From contig NZ_JAAAUC010000011.1 in the NCBI RefSeq assembly GCF_009908165.1, positions 62,001 to 126,000 of the forward strand: a stretch of DNA of 64,000 nucleotides. Direction: 5' to 3'. Each line of letters begins with the position of its first letter. Within the stretch, counting starts at the first letter, position 1. Origin of the DNA: Frigidibacter albus. Lineage in GTDB: Bacteria; Pseudomonadota; Alphaproteobacteria; Rhodobacterales; Rhodobacteraceae. The translations under genes were made by a program, and so were the position numbers. A model generated the notes under the pieces. That model saw only the letters and a list, made by a program, of their open reading frames with translations, made no database searches and was not told the origin of the DNA. Below, in pieces: positions 62,064 to 64,000 of this stretch.

Positions 62064-62230
62064 CAGAGGGCAGTGCCCGTCCGCCGGGTGGGCGAGCAAC
62101 AGTGGTTCCAGGCGCTTTATGGTGCGGTTTACCTCCACCGAATTTCTAGGCACGACGGTTGGGAGCGCCCGCCCGAGGGGGCGGACGGGCGCTGCCCGGC
62201 GGCGCTGAAGCGCCTTGTTCCGGGCAAAAG
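62064..62230 (-). repeat. Dispersed intergenic repeat, copy 4 (reverse orientation)
   Basis: This is the fourth copy of the structured repeat, inverted relative to the others, in the 297-base spacer between the M20 peptidase gene and the SBP gene. The arm 62180-62197 is complementary to 62068-62085 with one changed base. GTGCCTAGAA (minus strand) lies at 62144-62153. It begins two bases past the M20 gene's stop. No gene is seen here. Confidence 0.88.
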
Positions 62231-62232
62231 GC

Positions 62233-63513
62233 TCAGGCTTCCAGCAACTCCGCCAGCACCAGCCCCATCACCGCGGCGCTGTCCATCATGTCCTGCACGC
62301 CGATCCACTCGTCGGGCTGGTGGGCGAGGTCGAGCACGCCCGGTCCGTAGGCGATGCAGTTCTTCAGCCTCCCGATGCGGTCGATATGCTTCTGGTCATA
62401 GGTGCCGGGCGAGACGACATAGGCGGCCTCGGCCCCCAGAACCGAGGCGATGGCGCGGGCGGTGGCCTGCACCACGGGGGCTTCGCGGTCGGTCATGCTG
62501 GGTTGCACCTCGAAGAGGTCGCGGACCTCATACTCGAAGCTCGGGCGGGTGGCCTTCACCCGTTCCAAGAGGGCGGTGACCTCGGCCTTCACCTCGCCCA
62601 CCTCTTCCTCGATCAGGAAGCGGCGGTCGAGGATGATGCGGCAGCGGTCGGCGACGCAGGGCGCGGGCAGGCCGGTATAGCCGGGCTCCGGCTCCGCCTC
62701 GCCGCCGTGGATGGAGTTGATGTTGAGCGTGGATTGCCGCGCGCCTTCGGGGATCACCGGCATGGCGGTGCGCTTGCCGGCGAGGAGGGGGTACAAAGTG
62801 CGCTCGATTTCCTCCAGCACGGCGCCCATGTGGCGGATGGCGGAATCGCCCAGGAAGGGCATGGAGCCGTGGGCGATGCGGCCGCGGGTTTCGACCTCGG
62901 CCCACCAGACGCCGCGATGGCCAAGGCAGATGCGGTCCTTGTGCAGCGGCTCGGGGATCAGCACGTGCTGGACGTTGTCGAACCAGCCGTTCTGCGCCAG
63001 CCAGGCGACGCCGCCGAAGCCGCCCGATTCCTCATCGGCGGTGGCCGAGATTTCGATGCTGCCGGCGAAGTCGGGGCAGAGCGCGAGGAAGGCCTCGGCG
63101 GCGATGATGCTGGCGGCGATGCCGCCCTTCATGTCGCAGGCGCCGCGGCCGTAGATGCGGCCATCGTGAAGCTCGCCGCCAAAGGGATCGCGGGTCCAGC
63201 CGTGGCCGACCTCAACCACGTCATGGTGGCCGTTGAAATGCACGCAGTCGCCGGGGCGCGTTCCCATCCGGCGGGCAACAAGGTTCCAGCGCGGATAGGT
63301 CTCGCTGTCGCCGGGGGCGCCTTCGGCGCGCAGCAGGGTGCAGGTGAAGCCCGACGCCTCCAACCGCGCGGCCAGATAGTCGCAGACCTGCCGGTAGTTG
63401 CGGCCCGGCGGGTTCAGCGTCGGGATGCGGATCAGGTCTTGCGTAAGGCGGATCAGATCGCCCTCGCGGCGGGCGATCTCGGCTTTCAGCGGGGCGGTGA
63501 GGGGATGGGTCAT
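62233..63513 (-). CDS. M20 family ArgE/DapE-type deacylase
   Basis: The 426-residue zinc peptidase has the M20 signature: metal ligands in CVHFNGHHDVVEVG and YGRGACDMKGG, catalytic and bridging glutamates in ISATADEESGG, a lid domain with RIAHGSMPFLG, and the closing histidine in LAHQPDEWIGV. Family enzymes remove acyl or succinyl groups from amino acids or split small peptides and amides. It is on the same strand as the SBP gene and could process imported substrate, but its own substrate is unknown. Confidence 0.88.
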   Translation of the reverse strand: MTHPLTAPLKAEIARREGDLIRLTQDLIRIPTLNPPGRNYRQVCDYLAARLEASGFTCTLLRAEGAPGDSETYPRWNLVARRMGTRPGDCVHFNGHHDVVEVGHGWTRDPFGGELHDGRIYGRGACDMKGGIAASIIAAEAFLALCPDFAGSIEISATADEESGGFGGVAWLAQNGWFDNVQHVLIPEPLHKDRICLGHRGVWWAEVETRGRIAHGSMPFLGDSAIRHMGAVLEEIERTLYPLLAGKRTAMPVIPEGARQSTLNINSIHGGEAEPEPGYTGLPAPCVADRCRIILDRRFLIEEEVGEVKAEVTALLERVKATRPSFEYEVRDLFEVQPSMTDREAPVVQATARAIASVLGAEAAYVVSPGTYDQKHIDRIGRLKNCIAYGPGVLDLAHQPDEWIGVQDMMDSAAVMGLVLAELLEA

Positions 63514-63612
63514 GGCGCAAGGCTAGTAGTGCGGATCGGCGGCGGCAATGGCAAACGCCAGTGGAAACCGGATGACGGGAAGGGGCGATTGCGGCATAAG
63601 GCGGGGGACTTG

Positions 63613-63903
63613 ATGGAGACCCGGATGATCGCCTTCCTGCGCCTTGCCGCGATCGGCTTCGTGGTGCTGACCGTGATCTATTGGCTGATCTCGGTCTATT
63701 CCCGATCAGTCCGGCGCGAGGCGCTGGAGAGGCGATGGGAGGAAGAGGTCGCCGAGGGGGCTGCGCCCGAGGGCCGGGATGCCTATATCAGGGACGGGAT
63801 GCGCGCCTATGAGCGTGGCCTGAGGCGGCGGTTGATCGGGCTGGTCTACGTGGTGCCGGCGCTGGTGGTCATCTTTCTGATCTGGTTGAACAATTATTCG
63901 TAG
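63613..63903 (+). CDS. Small membrane protein with two transmembrane segments
   Basis: The product is 96 residues with a membrane segment at about 7-25 (FLRLAAIGFVVLTVIYWLIS), a charged middle part rich in Arg/Glu (about 30-70) and a second membrane segment at about 75-92 (LVYVVPALVVIFLIW). I do not recognise the family by name, though similar proteins precede DUF1523 genes in relatives. The start is at 63613 or, with TGGAG at better spacing, 63625. It is followed by the DUF1523 gene after 11 bases. Confidence 0.75.
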   Translation: METRMIAFLRLAAIGFVVLTVIYWLISVYSRSVRREALERRWEEEVAEGAAPEGRDAYIRDGMRAYERGLRRRLIGLVYVVPALVVIFLIWLNNYS

Positions 63904-63914
63904 GGCGCGTGGGC

Positions 63915-64000
63915 ATGAAATACGTCAAGTGGACCTTCTACACCCTGATCGTGCTGACGGTCTTTGGCTTCCTGCATTACGTGCTGCCGCAGCATGACAT
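63915..64000 (+). CDS. DUF1523 family protein (3' end cut by window edge)
   Basis: The first 28 residues are visible: MKYVKWTFYTLIVLTVFGF with one membrane segment and then LHYVLPQHD. That N-terminus is typical of DUF1523 proteins, which are single-pass membrane proteins of unknown function. The gene continues off the right edge. Confidence 0.7.
   Translation, partial: MKYVKWTFYTLIVLTVFGFLHYVLPQHD

Noticed and set aside
1-64000. tRNA, rRNA, CRISPR or insertion sequences
   Set aside because: I looked for cloverleaf ends, rRNA segments, regular spacers and transposase motifs and found none.

Overview
The window is high-GC alphaproteobacterial chromosome, most likely from a Rhodobacterales (Paracoccus/Rhodobacter-type) bacterium. 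The evidence is a complete Paracoccus-style sox locus, Ku plus LigD end joining, the glcDEF glycolate oxidase, creatinase, and small families common in this group (DUF1285, DUF1523, DUF599, zf-CHCC). I see no rRNA, tRNA, CRISPR array, insertion sequence or phage gene. Genus and species cannot be fixed from the sequence alone.

Layout. 1-2264: the 5' part of a DctB-like sensor kinase gene and a SuoX/MsrP-like molybdoprotein. 2322-16298: a complete thiosulfate-oxidation (sox) locus. The regulatory/accessory set soxS-soxR-soxT is divergent from soxVWXYZABCDEFGH. soxCD are present, which in known systems means oxidation of thiosulfate to sulfate without stored sulfur. 16301-21271: a second YeeE/YedE permease and a three-subunit FAD/cytochrome c (GMC-type) dehydrogenase. 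21563-26002: an RND efflux pump and its adaptor. 26247-29575: Ku and LigD. 29579-36523: small-molecule enzymes, polA and a CDF metal exporter. 36523-44684: DUF1285, then a tightly overlapped MoxR/DUF58/DUF4159 operon and a DUF599 gene. 44782-48927: glcD-glcE-(small membrane protein)-glcF. 49352-53700: a secreted trypsin-like protein, an Hsp20, succinate-semialdehyde dehydrogenase and a P1-type peptidase. 54084-63513: an ABC-transporter/creatinase/amidohydrolase region. 63613-64000: a small membrane protein and the start of a DUF1523 gene.

How the genes work together. SoxX/A, Y/Z, B and CD form the periplasmic thiosulfate-oxidizing multienzyme. SoxV, W and S supply reducing equivalents that keep its thiols active. 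SoxR is the ArsR-type repressor, and SoxT and the second YeeE are candidate sulfur-anion importers. SoxE/SoxF/SoxG/SoxH are the usual accessory periplasmic proteins. Near-identical ten-base motifs lie in the two intergenic spaces (soxS-soxV and soxW-soxX) where SoxR binds in Paracoccus. GC-rich hairpins lie at four internal gene junctions of the operon.

Non-coding points of most interest: (1) a roughly 165-bp dispersed intergenic repeat in four copies, with one arm able to form two mutually exclusive stems; (2) an 11-bp-periodic operator-like array shared, in the same gene-relative orientation, by the ABC permease operon (54084) and the cupin gene (60346), suggesting one regulon with creatinase; (3) a hairpin-dense stretch at 52407-52654; (4) a CTGG-rich island at 48920-49168.
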